Part shown: piece by piece, positions 15,730 through 24,934 of the stretch
Numbering within the stretch: the stretch's first letter is position 1
Layout: every line of letters starts with the position of its first letter
IMG/VR virus record: IMGVR_UViG_3300047548_000908
Coordinates: 62,001-126,000 of that record
Reading direction: 5' to 3' (one strand)
DNA: 64,000 bases
Source of the DNA: a virus
The notes under the pieces: generated by a model
What the model was told of the DNA's origin: nothing
The model's input: the letters and a program-made list of their open reading frames with translations, nothing else
The model's database searches: none
Position numbers and translations under genes: made by a program

Positions 15730-17691
15730 TTAATTTCGAACAGGTTCATACCCAAAATCATCAAGATTAGAATCCCATCCCCAAGTAGCCAATCTACTCT
15801 TAAACTGTCTTTGAGCGTCGCTTATGCTTGTCGTCCTAGCCACAAAAGTTCCTTGTGTTTCTTCAGGATCATCTACTGCAAATATTCTAAACCTAGTGTA
15901 TCCCTCGGGCACTGGAGCATCCTCATCTGGTTGTCTTGATGCAGGCGTGATCTCTGCCGGTTTAATAAACGCTTTAGCACCTTGCATCATTTCATGTGAT
16001 GGTAACACTCCCCATTCTTCTGCTGCTTTATTTAATGCGTCTTCCTTTGATTTAGCCAGTAATTCCATGCTAAAACGTCCGGTAGCATCGGTTACGATCC
16101 AAATAAGGTTAAATTTTGAATTCGGATCATACCCCCTCATTTTTTCAATGCTCCAAGACTGTCGAACTGCTTTAATTGCACTTCTAAATTGATCTTCTGT
16201 AATTTCATTGGCGGTAAACTTTGAAAACAAACTGACTAAGTACAGGTAGTCTTTTATATGTTTGTCGTCAACAACAGGTACTTGTTTTAAACCTTTACCT
16301 GGTGTACTTACGAACTTAGTAGGTTGCTTTAGATTAGCAGGATCTTCAGGGTCGTAATATTGAAATTCAGTAGGCTTAAGTAGATTGTATAATTTTTTAC
16401 CATATTCATTTTTATACTTGTCGGGATCTGAGGCAATATCTAATGCTACCACAAATCTACTGAGAGTATCTTTTAGTTTACCTATGTCTGCTTCTAACCA
16501 ATCACCACCTGGACTTCTAAACTCGACATATCCGCTTTTTACGTTAATGCTAGTATACTTACTAGTAGAGCGTTCATGTATTATAGCACTAGCTCTATAT
16601 CCTAAATTGACTTTCATTTTTGCTAGTGCCTCTTTGGCTCTATTTGGCTGAGTCATGATGATATTTTTGATTTTTTTCATAGCAGCTTCGCAGTAAATAC
16701 TTGCTTCCCTGCCAAACTCCTTCAGTATATATTCGTCACCCAAGAACAACGCTAGTTTAACGTAGTCTAGGTCTTGTGTTCCCTTCCCCTGAACACTAAT
16801 ATTCATGTGCAGTCCGGTGTTGTTTTTGTGACTAGTGTAGCATCCTTTATCTTTTGCCCAGGATATTACTTTTTCTAGATCATCAAACATTTCACTAATC
16901 GGCAATGGAGGACTAATGAACTCCAACCCAGTATCATTCGTGCTACTGGGTTCTAAACTACCATCTTTTTCAACTCTATAGTTATCTGTTTGAGAACGTT
17001 CTCCTGAATGATAGTCGCCATGAGTAACAGGTCTTCCTATAACCTGTTCAAACTCTGCTGCTACCGTCCCTATTCCATCGTTATTGGATATCCAATAAGG
17101 CCAAGTTATATTATAACTTCTCTCCACATCCGACATGTATCTATAATTTTCTCTCAACCAAATCCTTTGAAAATCTTCCCAATATTGGGATTGATAATCT
17201 TCAAGAAACTCATCATAAACGTTTTGATAGTTATGGTCTTGTTTTTTGATGGCTCGTTCAATCATGGAATCTATAGCCTCATCAACTGAATCAAATCCAG
17301 CGTCATTAGCCATTTCTTCAGTCATTTCCCCTTCAAAACGTTCTCTTAAAAGATCCTCTTTCTCTTCATTCCATTTTTCGTCCAGTTGCTCCATAAACCA
17401 ATCAGAATAATCAGTTACTAGGCTTTCGATGAGTAACTGGACATCTCTTCTTGAGTTATAATTTCCATCATCAAAAAAGTCTTCTATTTGAGAAAAGCTG
17501 GTAGCTCGTTCATCAGGATCGTAATCTTGTTCTAAATCGTCACCAGTGTCTTCAACATCAGGAACTATCATCTCAAATTCCATGCCTGCCATAGCATCAA
17601 TTGACTTGACCGCTTGTGCTAGAATGGTCGGCTTCATGCTTGCTTCGCCCAACGTCATCTCTGTCAATAATCCAAAATCTACAAATCTCAT
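15730..17691 (-). CDS. amidoligase-like protein with capsid-targeting-like N-terminus (B)
   Basis: 653 residues, paralogue of the 13645-15711 product. The N-terminus MRFVDFGLLTEMTLGEAS contains LGE-AS, a fit to the T4 prohead protease site (L/I-x-E before A/G/S). Then AGMEFEMIVPDVED, YRVEKDGSLEPS, GLEFISPPLPISEMFDD, TGLHMNISVQGKGTQDLDYV and FRSPGGDW in the same order as the neighbour; the central 330 residues are strongly conserved while the acidic insert and C-termini differ. The ATG overlaps the stop of the kinase-like gene. The substrate amine and acid are unknown. Confidence 0.65.
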   Translation of the reverse strand: MRFVDFGLLTEMTLGEASMKPTILAQAVKSIDAMAGMEFEMIVPDVEDTGDDLEQDYDPDERATSFSQIEDFFDDGNYNSRRDVQLLIESLVTDYSDWFMEQLDEKWNEEKEDLLRERFEGEMTEEMANDAGFDSVDEAIDSMIERAIKKQDHNYQNVYDEFLEDYQSQYWEDFQRIWLRENYRYMSDVERSYNITWPYWISNNDGIGTVAAEFEQVIGRPVTHGDYHSGERSQTDNYRVEKDGSLEPSSTNDTGLEFISPPLPISEMFDDLEKVISWAKDKGCYTSHKNNTGLHMNISVQGKGTQDLDYVKLALFLGDEYILKEFGREASIYCEAAMKKIKNIIMTQPNRAKEALAKMKVNLGYRASAIIHERSTSKYTSINVKSGYVEFRSPGGDWLEADIGKLKDTLSRFVVALDIASDPDKYKNEYGKKLYNLLKPTEFQYYDPEDPANLKQPTKFVSTPGKGLKQVPVVDDKHIKDYLYLVSLFSKFTANEITEDQFRSAIKAVRQSWSIEKMRGYDPNSKFNLIWIVTDATGRFSMELLAKSKEDALNKAAEEWGVLPSHEMMQGAKAFIKPAEITPASRQPDEDAPVPEGYTRFRIFAVDDPEETQGTFVARTTSISDAQRQFKSRLATWGWDSNLDDFGYEPVRN

Positions 17692-19295
17692 TTACTTGTC
17701 TCCGATGCGAACCATGGGTCAATGATTACTAGTGTACCATCTTTTCTTTGCATTACGTTCTCTGTATGTAAATCCCATCCTAGTTTATTTATACGTCCGG
17801 TGTGATATAACAATCTCATCATAGAGTACAATACTGCATACTCTTGAACTTCTTTTCTAGACAACATGCTTAGATCATGCAAAATTTCTCCATACATTAA
17901 TCCTGTCCAATGTTCCCATGTTTCCTCTTTTCTCACAGTCAGTAGTGCCTGTCTCCAAGTCATTCCATTAGAAGCACAGTCACTAAGAATCCAAACCATT
18001 GCCTCTTTAAAAGTATCCTCAGGAATTGGATGAAGTTTTTCCATTGCTATTTGAATGAACTGCCTACCATCTAACATAAAGGTAGTGTGATGTCTGCCTC
18101 CTATCGACACGAATTTTGGTAGGCAATCAAAATTATCAAACTTTTGACAAAACTCATAGAATTTATAAAAGGTTCTTGCCGCAAAAGTAATGTCGTCGCT
18201 ACTATCCGGCATTATAATCTTTATGACGGTAGATTCATCTTTAGTCCAAACGCTTGCATCAGCGCCTCGCCCTAACATAGTATATCCTGCATCCTGCAAT
18301 GTATCAACTATCTTTTGCTCTGGTGTATCGGATGCAACTTCAAGTATTTCTTCTTCGTCGTCAAGGTCACTTAAATCAACATAGTTAATGGGGACTCGTT
18401 TGAATACTGCTGCCAATGCACGATGATTTCCATCAACTATCCTGTTATTTGCTATTAAAATAATACTACTAGATAACCCAGGATTGTTCTCATAGTCTCT
18501 AACGATATCTATTTGCTCTGGCTTCATGATATCAAGAATTTCATCTTCGTGTTCTACACGATACTGATTTGTTATCAGTATCTTAAGCTTAAACGGGGAG
18601 ATTTGATTAACAGTAAGAGGTTTATCTAAATCACTTGGTCTAACATAATCCCAAAAGGCTTCATATTCATCAGGTAAATCACCGTGATATAAGTTATTGA
18701 GCGTAGTTTGATTAACTGATTCAGTTACCAATCCACGCTTGTCTCTCCAATCACTTGGATCTCTATCGTAGTTTATATTACTGAACGTAAGTACTGATCC
18801 TCCGTCCGATCTTTGATATGGTTTATTCTTAACCCAACCTGGATTCACTTCGTGCAGTGCTGCTAATATTCTATCCATGTATCTTATGTAAATGCTTGCT
18901 CGTCTTCCAAATGCAATCATTTTAACACTGCTTGTATCGTACTCTGAGACAAACGCAGGGAGTTCTTTTATAACTAGATTCATCCAAGTTCGAACTAATG
19001 GAGTTGCATCTTTGGCATACTCTGCATCGTCATACTTAGTGTATGAATCATCTACAGTAGCTAGCAATTCTACCTTACTGCCATATCTTTTGAATATCAC
19101 TTGTGAAGGAGGTAATCCAGGCTTTCTTATAACCTGCCAAGTTTTGCTACTTGGTTGTTGATCAACCAGTTTAGTATCAAGTTCAGCTAGCAACTTCTGT
19201 CGTGATCGCTGCGATTTTGAAAAGTGCCTTCCTTTTGTCATATTTTTTTCTGTTATCTTAATTTCTGCTAGGTTATCAGCGAGTTCATCTAACAT
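17688..19295 (-). CDS. ParB/sulfiredoxin-like plus protein kinase-like fusion
   Basis: 535 residues. The centre has VDGNHRALAAV (about 285-295), the DG-x-HR-x-A motif of ParB/Srx-like domains, preceded by a segment on IDIVRDYENNPG. The last 200 residues look like a degenerate protein kinase: GRGADASVWT (glycine loop, about 341), VIKII (lysine), AMEKLHP (hinge), LGWDLHTENVMQRKDG (catalytic loop, D-L-H-x-x-N) and VIIDPW in place of DFG. The N-terminus MLDELADNLAEI is weaker as a capsid signal than those of its neighbours. It sits between two amidoligase-like genes with overlaps at both ends, so it may act with them. Confidence 0.55.
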   Translation of the reverse strand: MLDELADNLAEIKITEKNMTKGRHFSKSQRSRQKLLAELDTKLVDQQPSSKTWQVIRKPGLPPSQVIFKRYGSKVELLATVDDSYTKYDDAEYAKDATPLVRTWMNLVIKELPAFVSEYDTSSVKMIAFGRRASIYIRYMDRILAALHEVNPGWVKNKPYQRSDGGSVLTFSNINYDRDPSDWRDKRGLVTESVNQTTLNNLYHGDLPDEYEAFWDYVRPSDLDKPLTVNQISPFKLKILITNQYRVEHEDEILDIMKPEQIDIVRDYENNPGLSSSIILIANNRIVDGNHRALAAVFKRVPINYVDLSDLDDEEEILEVASDTPEQKIVDTLQDAGYTMLGRGADASVWTKDESTVIKIIMPDSSDDITFAARTFYKFYEFCQKFDNFDCLPKFVSIGGRHHTTFMLDGRQFIQIAMEKLHPIPEDTFKEAMVWILSDCASNGMTWRQALLTVRKEETWEHWTGLMYGEILHDLSMLSRKEVQEYAVLYSMMRLLYHTGRINKLGWDLHTENVMQRKDGTLVIIDPWFASETSK

Positions 19296-21462
19296 CGGAA
19301 CTCACCACTGCATAATGCTTAGGGGCAATCATTTTTATTTTATACTCATCATCTCTAGTATCATTAGGCATAGATAAGAAGTACGTTTTTTTGCTACGAG
19401 GCCTTCCCCATGGCTTCATACTTACCCCATCGTCTTCTACATGAACTACATGCCCCATTTGCCCTGGTACTTTCCAATCGACACGGTTGCCTGAGGCAAG
19501 CAACTGTTTAACTGTTTGAATTATCTTACTTCTATCATCGTCGCCCCATGGCTCATTGTTTTTACTCTTAGGAGGCTTTGGCGGCTTTATGAATCCATCG
19601 TTGGCGAATTCTTTAATAGCCGATGAGGAAGATTGTTGTGTGTTTGCTCTTTTTTGTTGCTGTATTAAATTAACATACCAAGTATGCTCTGGTGTTCCTG
19701 GAGACAATGTAATCGTAGTGAATATCTGAACTCCTAGTTTGTTTTTTCTGTTAGATCCGTAAACCACTGGATAGAGTACATCCTTTTTTAACCCTCCCCA
19801 AATAGGCAGCTTTGCGTTAAACAATACAGCATTGACGGACTTACCAAACTTTTCTAAACCTGCTTTAGTAACGGTAGATGATACTTGAGAAATTTTATCG
19901 AACTCTTTACTTGTGATAGAGGTTGCAACATTATTTGGAGCTTTAACAATATTAGGATTATACTTATCAAAAAACAAGCTACGCCTCAGTAAATTATCAG
20001 AGGTACTCTTATAAGAAGTTCCATAGTACAACACCGCGTCAACTTTTATAGGTGATTGTTTTGCAGAAAGCATATCGGTTATTCCAGTAGTATTATTTGC
20101 CCCGCTAACTAAATTAGAAAGTTTTGTCAGATACTCCTTTCTATACATATTAGGGTCGTTTGCAATCACCATAGCCCGAACAAATCTGCCAACTGAATCT
20201 ATAACATCATTTAGGTTAGATAAGTAATCTCCACCAGCGTGCCTGAAACTTATCCATTTTCCATTATTGCTTATACTTGCTTTATGATTGTTAGATACGT
20301 TTAATGCAATATCTTGAAGTATTGCTATTCCGTTTTCATCAAAAACAGTTAGAGGGGTTTTGTTGGTTGTTATGCCTTGCTTTATTGAGGACATCACACC
20401 CTGAGCAAAATCATTCGCTGCTCTTCCCCATTTTTGCAAAACATATTGATCACCGGAGAACACTGCTAATTTAAGAACATCTAGTCCATTTGGTATACTG
20501 ATGTTAATGTGAATACCAGTAGAGCTATTTGTGTAAGCACCAGCTTGCTTTGCTATCTGATAGAACTTCTTCAAAGCATTTACAGCTTCAATTGCAGGTA
20601 AGGGTGGAGTAACTACTTCTGCTGCACCATCATTTGGATTGTTTGGTCTGACGGAAACGTCAGGTTCAATATACCATTGATCTGCTGTTTTTTCTTCCCC
20701 GTGATATGCTTTTAGTACCTTAACATTTTGAAAAGTTTTTGCAACTAACGGTTCTAGAATTGACGCAGCACCCATATAGTCATAACTAACTGGGTATATG
20801 TCATAACTATCTCCTCTTGGCATATAACCAAAAACTTCATGTTTAAGTTTGTAAAAGTTTAGTTTGGGATTCTGTACTAATTTTGCGATATCATCAGTGC
20901 CAAACACATCTTGGAAAAACGATGTATTAGCATAGGTTTCTATTCTGTTTACTTTTTCAGCTAGGTCTTTAAAATCTCCGTTTTCCTTATTTTCAAAAAA
21001 TGACTTAGTTACTCGCATGAAGTCAAACGTACTATTCTTATCGTATCTTCCACGCCTATCTCGCTCTATAGTTTGCTTCCACCTAGTCTTCACTGCGTTT
21101 TGTATTTCACTAGGAAGGCTATCAAGTAAAGGAATAAACATCTGTTGAGCAACTTGTTCATTGTATGCTTTGACCAAACTAGTAGAAGTCTTAACTGGCT
21201 TTCCATTAAAATTAAAAGGGGCTAGTAAGTCAAAAAGAAGATGAGGTCCATAGTACTTCCCCAGTAACTGCCAATCGGCTGGTACTTCTTTTATCCAATC
21301 AAGATCGTTTCCGCTTGTTTGTTTTATTTGTTTCCTAGGTACACAGACTTCGAATTCAAATCCCATCAAAACACCCTTTGCATTTGCCTGTTCAAGTGAT
21401 TGCCCAAATGCTTTAGGATTCATTGCAACTTCTGATACTGCACTAAACTCATTAAATCTCAT
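19285..21462 (-). CDS. amidoligase-like protein with capsid-targeting-like N-terminus (C)
   Basis: 725 residues, a divergent third amidoligase-like paralogue. N-terminus MRFNEFSAVSEVAMNP, then GVLMGFEFEVCVPR (about 31-44), WYIEPDVSVRPN, AAEVVTPPLPAIEAVNALKKF, STGIHINISIPNG and SFRHAGGDYLSN, which correspond to the GxEfE, D-x-S, E-v-x-PPL, G-H-x-N-I and FR.GGD elements of the other two. A long insert carries YDKNSTFDFMRV and an unassigned C-terminus (LPIWGGLKKDV). It overlaps both neighbours by 11 bases. Confidence 0.6.
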   Translation of the reverse strand: MRFNEFSAVSEVAMNPKAFGQSLEQANAKGVLMGFEFEVCVPRKQIKQTSGNDLDWIKEVPADWQLLGKYYGPHLLFDLLAPFNFNGKPVKTSTSLVKAYNEQVAQQMFIPLLDSLPSEIQNAVKTRWKQTIERDRRGRYDKNSTFDFMRVTKSFFENKENGDFKDLAEKVNRIETYANTSFFQDVFGTDDIAKLVQNPKLNFYKLKHEVFGYMPRGDSYDIYPVSYDYMGAASILEPLVAKTFQNVKVLKAYHGEEKTADQWYIEPDVSVRPNNPNDGAAEVVTPPLPAIEAVNALKKFYQIAKQAGAYTNSSTGIHINISIPNGLDVLKLAVFSGDQYVLQKWGRAANDFAQGVMSSIKQGITTNKTPLTVFDENGIAILQDIALNVSNNHKASISNNGKWISFRHAGGDYLSNLNDVIDSVGRFVRAMVIANDPNMYRKEYLTKLSNLVSGANNTTGITDMLSAKQSPIKVDAVLYYGTSYKSTSDNLLRRSLFFDKYNPNIVKAPNNVATSITSKEFDKISQVSSTVTKAGLEKFGKSVNAVLFNAKLPIWGGLKKDVLYPVVYGSNRKNKLGVQIFTTITLSPGTPEHTWYVNLIQQQKRANTQQSSSSAIKEFANDGFIKPPKPPKSKNNEPWGDDDRSKIIQTVKQLLASGNRVDWKVPGQMGHVVHVEDDGVSMKPWGRPRSKKTYFLSMPNDTRDDEYKIKMIAPKHYAVVSSDVR

Positions 21463-22249
21463 TCTGCTGTGTTCCTTTACTGTTCTTCAATGCGGCTTTT
21501 AACGGCTCCCACATATCTTTATTTATCAACAAACAAGGACCACCAATCCAAAACTCAAATATCTCATTCATTATAGGAGCTATATTCTTCGTAGTGTAAT
21601 ATGTGAACCCAGTTTTTTTAGGGCTATATGCGACCTCGACAAGTTTAGCAATTTCTTCTCCGGATACACCAGTTACTCCAATAACGGAAAAAATTTCTTC
21701 AGGAGTCTTAGACTTAAGCGAAGCAGTAAACTCTTCATACGAAGACACAGGAAGATCCAGTCTGCTCCAATAGTAATTCCAAAATTCTATAGGCTTTCTT
21801 ACTCCAGCAATAGTTATTTTAGTATCCCACATATCTTGTCTATTAACAGATCCTATTTTTACACCATCGAATGGAATTACTATTAAAGGATCACCAGATG
21901 CATATCCGTTAGCAGTAGCATAATGAGTAGTGGCAATGAATGATCTTGATCGTTTCGGGAATCTTGACATCGATGGCAGACCATCTAGTATTATCGTGTA
22001 GTAATTCCTAGTGTTTTGACTAACTCGTACAGTCAACGCGGGATTTGCTGAAGCGAACCCGGTTTTTGCTACTTTCATAACTTCATTCGAAGAAAATCCT
22101 CGCCAAATCGGGGAATTGTTCTGTAGCATCCAAGCAGCGTCTTTGCAATCATTTCGTGCAACGTTAACTGCCTCTTCTAATGTAAGCTGCACAAATTGAA
22201 TTTCTTGACCAGGTGCCGCAGCCTCAGTAATTATTTCGTTTATCCGCAT
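21452..22249 (-). CDS. putative ADP-ribosyltransferase-like effector, paralogue 1
   Basis: 265 residues. N-terminus MRINEIITEAAAPGQE contains ITE-AA, a near-ideal prohead protease site and capsid-targeting look-alike. The rest has the order of an R-S-E ADP-ribosyltransferase: SPIWRGF (Arg about 50), KRSRSFIATT (about 99-108), VIPFDGVKIG, and FEFWIGGPC with a Glu (about 232) before a hydrophobic strand. Four paralogues in this block share all four elements. T4 packages the ADP-ribosyltransferase Alt in its head, a direct precedent. Fold and activity are predictions; another fold with the same spacing is possible. Confidence 0.5.
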   Translation of the reverse strand: MRINEIITEAAAPGQEIQFVQLTLEEAVNVARNDCKDAAWMLQNNSPIWRGFSSNEVMKVAKTGFASANPALTVRVSQNTRNYYTIILDGLPSMSRFPKRSRSFIATTHYATANGYASGDPLIVIPFDGVKIGSVNRQDMWDTKITIAGVRKPIEFWNYYWSRLDLPVSSYEEFTASLKSKTPEEIFSVIGVTGVSGEEIAKLVEVAYSPKKTGFTYYTTKNIAPIMNEIFEFWIGGPCLLINKDMWEPLKAALKNSKGTQQNEI

Positions 22250-22251
22250 GA

Positions 22252-23076
22252 TTAACTCTGTTTTTTCTTTGATTTCTTACTTGCTGCTAACGCGGCTCTT
22301 AATTGATCCCACATTGTCAATGAGATAAGCATACAAGGCCCACCTATCCAAAGTTCTTTTCTACTACCTTTCATTAAAGGCATTAGATTTTGAGTAGTAT
22401 GTACAGTAAACCCTGTTTGCTCAGGGCCGTAAATAGTGTTAAGCATCTTAGCAAGCTGTTTCCCGTCTAAGTCATTAACTAACATCGCATCCCTAATTTC
22501 TTCGGCGGTTTTAGTTTTGAGTGCAGCAATGAAGTTTTTATATTTTACTTCTGATGGCTGGTTATTAGATTCAGGTAGTCCAAGATTTTCCCAAGCATAA
22601 TTCCATTTGTGAATGTTTTTTGTAACATCACCTATCGTTATTTTAGTGAACCACATATCTTGTCTGTTAACAGACCCAATCTTGACACCATCATATGGAA
22701 TGATTGCGGTTGGTCGATGATAAGCATAACCATATGCACCATTGAACTCAGTAGATGCTATAAAGGATCTTGATCTCTTGGGGAAGCCCTTCATTGAAGG
22801 AATGTTGTCTAGAATTATAGTGTAGTAGTTAGTGGTATTCTGACTTATTCGTTCTGTCTGAGAAGGGTCAACATCAGAAAACCCGGTTTGATTAATTAAA
22901 GCGTTCGTATCTTTAGATGGGAATCCTCTCCATATAGGAGTACCCTTCTGCAACATCCAAATAGCATCTCTGCAATGAGTGTTTAGAGTATTTACTGCTT
23001 CTTCGACAGAGGGCTGCCCATACTGAATTTCTTGTCCAGGTGCAGCCGCTTCGTTGATTATCTCGTTTATTCGCAT
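22252..23076 (-). CDS. putative ADP-ribosyltransferase-like effector, paralogue 2
   Basis: 274 residues, closest relative of the 21452-22249 product (first 17 residues nearly identical: MRINEIINEAAAPGQEI). Conserved blocks: TPIWRGFPS, TTNYYTIILDNIPSMKGFPKR, SRSFIAST, IIPYDGVKIGSVNRQDMW, and RKELWIGGPC with the candidate catalytic Glu. The predicted late promoter core (23083-23089) would start transcription one base before the ATG, and no Shine-Dalgarno sequence precedes it. Recent tandem duplication is likely. Confidence 0.5.
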   Translation of the reverse strand: MRINEIINEAAAPGQEIQYGQPSVEEAVNTLNTHCRDAIWMLQKGTPIWRGFPSKDTNALINQTGFSDVDPSQTERISQNTTNYYTIILDNIPSMKGFPKRSRSFIASTEFNGAYGYAYHRPTAIIPYDGVKIGSVNRQDMWFTKITIGDVTKNIHKWNYAWENLGLPESNNQPSEVKYKNFIAALKTKTAEEIRDAMLVNDLDGKQLAKMLNTIYGPEQTGFTVHTTQNLMPLMKGSRKELWIGGPCMLISLTMWDQLRAALAASKKSKKKQS

Positions 23077-23082
23077 AATTAG

Positions 23083-23089
23083 TATTTAT
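23083..23089 (-). promoter_or_regulatory. T4-type late promoter core (22252-23076 gene)
   Basis: Minus-strand ATAAATA followed by C; predicted start at 23077, one base before the ATG. A leaderless or near-leaderless transcript. Confidence 0.5.
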
Positions 23090-23204
23090 CGTATGCGAAC
23101 ATTAAGTAGACATCCAGCTTACTTTATACTGGGCCAAGTGCGCCTGGCAGTGAAATTTCGCGGACGCCTTATACCGTAGCGACAAACGGCCCTAAGGTGG
23201 GTTC
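23090..23204. other. GC-richer structured intergenic spacer
   Basis: Spacer between two effector genes with a base composition unlike its surroundings. On the minus strand CCTTA...TAAGG encloses CCGT...ACGG with an 8-base loop (23159-23195 region), followed by GCCA...TGGC. No open frame, no complete tRNA. Could be a small RNA, a terminator for the gene above, or a recombination relic. Confidence 0.35.
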
Positions 23205-24074
23205 TTACGTTGAGCTTGATCTCTTATAAATGCTATATGCTTCTTTTTCCTTCCATTCTTCGCGCTCTGGGTCATATATTTCTATGTCATGGGAGGGTTG
23301 AACACCCATAAATGGTGTCATCTTAACGAAGTTTTTTCTTGTCAAATACACGCATTGGCCGCCTATCCAAAGTTCGTTACCTTCTTCTTCGTGAACCATA
23401 ACACTGGATAAGGTCGCGGAAGTGTGCAGAGTCATGCCTGTCTTTTGCGGGCTGTAAGCCTCAGGAATTTGTTTCGCTAACTCTTCACAAGTAATTGAGA
23501 ACGTCGATTCAATCTGTTGTCTTACCTCATCATTAGGAGGATTGCTAATGTATCGAATGATATCATTGTACGAGGAATCCGGAACGCCTAGTTTCTGAAA
23601 GACATCATTTATATCTTTTACTGAAGCTGTTTGTGACCCTAGTGTTACTTCGATGTTCCAAATATCAGGTGTATTTGTACAACCTATTTTAACTCCATCG
23701 AATGGAATGACAGCGATAGTAAGATCCTCTCTCCAAAATAATGCTTCTGATCTGTTTCGTGAGGTTGTGGCTATTATTGAATTTTGTCTTTTAGGGAACG
23801 CAGACATTGACGGTATACTATCAAATATTTGAGTATAGTGGTTGCTTGTACTCGTACTGGCCCTGGTAGAACCAGTAGGATCAACTATTGCACCTGTAAC
23901 CTTAGGGTTCCTCAACATGTCATATTCTCGCCACCCGACTGATCTCCATATTGGAGTACCATTTTCAAACATCCAAAGTGAATCCTTGCAGTTGTTTTTA
24001 AGAGCATCTTTAATCATATAAAAAATCTTGGTATTGATTTTTAGTTCTTCGGTTACAAACTCTCTAGCTCTCAT
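23205..24074 (-). CDS. putative ADP-ribosyltransferase-like effector, paralogue 3
   Basis: 289 residues, more divergent. N-terminus MRAREFVTEELK follows the capsid-signal pattern. Conserved blocks: TPIWRSVGW (Arg), TSNHYTQIFDSIPSMSAFPKR, NSIIATTS, VIPFDGVKIGC, TGMTLHTSATLS and GNELWIGGQC (Glu). A charged C-terminal extension of ~40 residues is not shared with the other copies. GGAAGAAAA precedes the ATG. The spacer after it (23090-23204) is structured. Confidence 0.48.
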   Translation of the reverse strand: MRAREFVTEELKINTKIFYMIKDALKNNCKDSLWMFENGTPIWRSVGWREYDMLRNPKVTGAIVDPTGSTRASTSTSNHYTQIFDSIPSMSAFPKRQNSIIATTSRNRSEALFWREDLTIAVIPFDGVKIGCTNTPDIWNIEVTLGSQTASVKDINDVFQKLGVPDSSYNDIIRYISNPPNDEVRQQIESTFSITCEELAKQIPEAYSPQKTGMTLHTSATLSSVMVHEEEGNELWIGGQCVYLTRKNFVKMTPFMGVQPSHDIEIYDPEREEWKEKEAYSIYKRSSST

Positions 24075-24091
24075 TTTTCTTCCACAATAGA

Positions 24092-24550
24092 TTAATATGG
24101 TTCTGTTATTGATTCAAACTCTGATGGATCGCCAGATATCTTATATACGGTAAAATCGTTAGGTTCAAACTCTACATTTGGTATCTTTTTCCAAGTAAAT
24201 CCACCACCAGTTTCGTATATACTATGATGAATATCAATCATGTAGACTCCCTCTTGTACTTGAATGACCGAGTATACATGCTGCTCATGATCTGAACTTA
24301 CGGTAGTAGAGGGTACTTCTGGTTTCAGTGACCAAAAGAAACTAACAAGAGCATCTGCGATAAGATGACAAATGCCTCCTCCTGCATATGTATCTCTATC
24401 GTCCTCATCCCAATCATTATAAACTTCTTGTGCGACTGAAGCAAGTTTAGGAAGCATTTGTTTTATTTCGTCAATGCTTCTAAGGTGAGAGTAGTCTTGT
24501 TCTTCATCTTCGTACTCTTCAAATAGATTAATAAATTCGCTTGCTCTCAT
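24092..24550 (-). CDS. putative papain-fold cysteine hydrolase effector
   Basis: 152 residues with the N-terminus MRASEFINLFEEYEDEE, again of the MRxxEF type. A possible Cys-His-Asp triad can be read: GGGICHLIADALVSFFW (Cys at a helix start), QHVYSVIQV (His on a strand) and VYMIDIHHS (Asp), the order of NlpC/P60-, transglutaminase- or papain-like enzymes. No family can be named. It could be a protease, deamidase or acyltransferase. Overlaps the following metallopeptidase-like gene (ATGA). Confidence 0.4.
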   Translation of the reverse strand: MRASEFINLFEEYEDEEQDYSHLRSIDEIKQMLPKLASVAQEVYNDWDEDDRDTYAGGGICHLIADALVSFFWSLKPEVPSTTVSSDHEQHVYSVIQVQEGVYMIDIHHSIYETGGGFTWKKIPNVEFEPNDFTVYKISGDPSEFESITEPY

Positions 24551-24927
24551 TCAATGATCTCCGGATGCTTTTTTACATAAATCTTGATATACATTCCAGC
24601 CATCATATCTGCTTCTGCTTCAATAGGAGATCCCGGATAACTATCACCTGGTTTTATCTTTCCATCTTGGTGTTGCTTTGCGTGAGTTAGTTCATGGAAA
24701 ATAGTTCTGAAGATATCGATAAGATTTCTGTTACCGATATAAATCCAAATGTGATTTTCGTCTGGCTTGTTTACGCCAGTGTGATGCCCTTCTTGAGCTT
24801 TATTTGAGTCTGAGCTAAAAGTTATCTTAGGATAAGGTTTTTCTAATCCAAGTACGTTTATAGACCATTTAACAAAGTCCAATATCTGTTGGTTTCTCTT
24901 GGCATTAACGAATTCGTCTGATTTCAT
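24547..24927 (-). CDS. putative zinc metallopeptidase (HExxH)
   Basis: 126 residues. FHELTHAKQHQDG (about 88-100) contains the HExxH zinc motif, and the downstream EAEADMMAG supplies the third-ligand Glu in the pattern of ImmA/IrrE- and SprT-like peptidases. The N-terminus MKSDEFVNAKRN loosely fits the capsid-signal series but has no clear cleavage site. The late promoter core at 24935-24941 overlaps the stop of the hydrolase gene and would start two bases before this ATG. Confidence 0.6.
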   Translation of the reverse strand: MKSDEFVNAKRNQQILDFVKWSINVLGLEKPYPKITFSSDSNKAQEGHHTGVNKPDENHIWIYIGNRNLIDIFRTIFHELTHAKQHQDGKIKPGDSYPGSPIEAEADMMAGMYIKIYVKKHPEIIE

Positions 24928-24934
24928 GATTAGA

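Noticed and set aside
23160-23200. 23S rRNA-like CCCTAAGG tract
   Set aside because: A short chance match to a conserved rRNA segment without flanking rRNA sequence.
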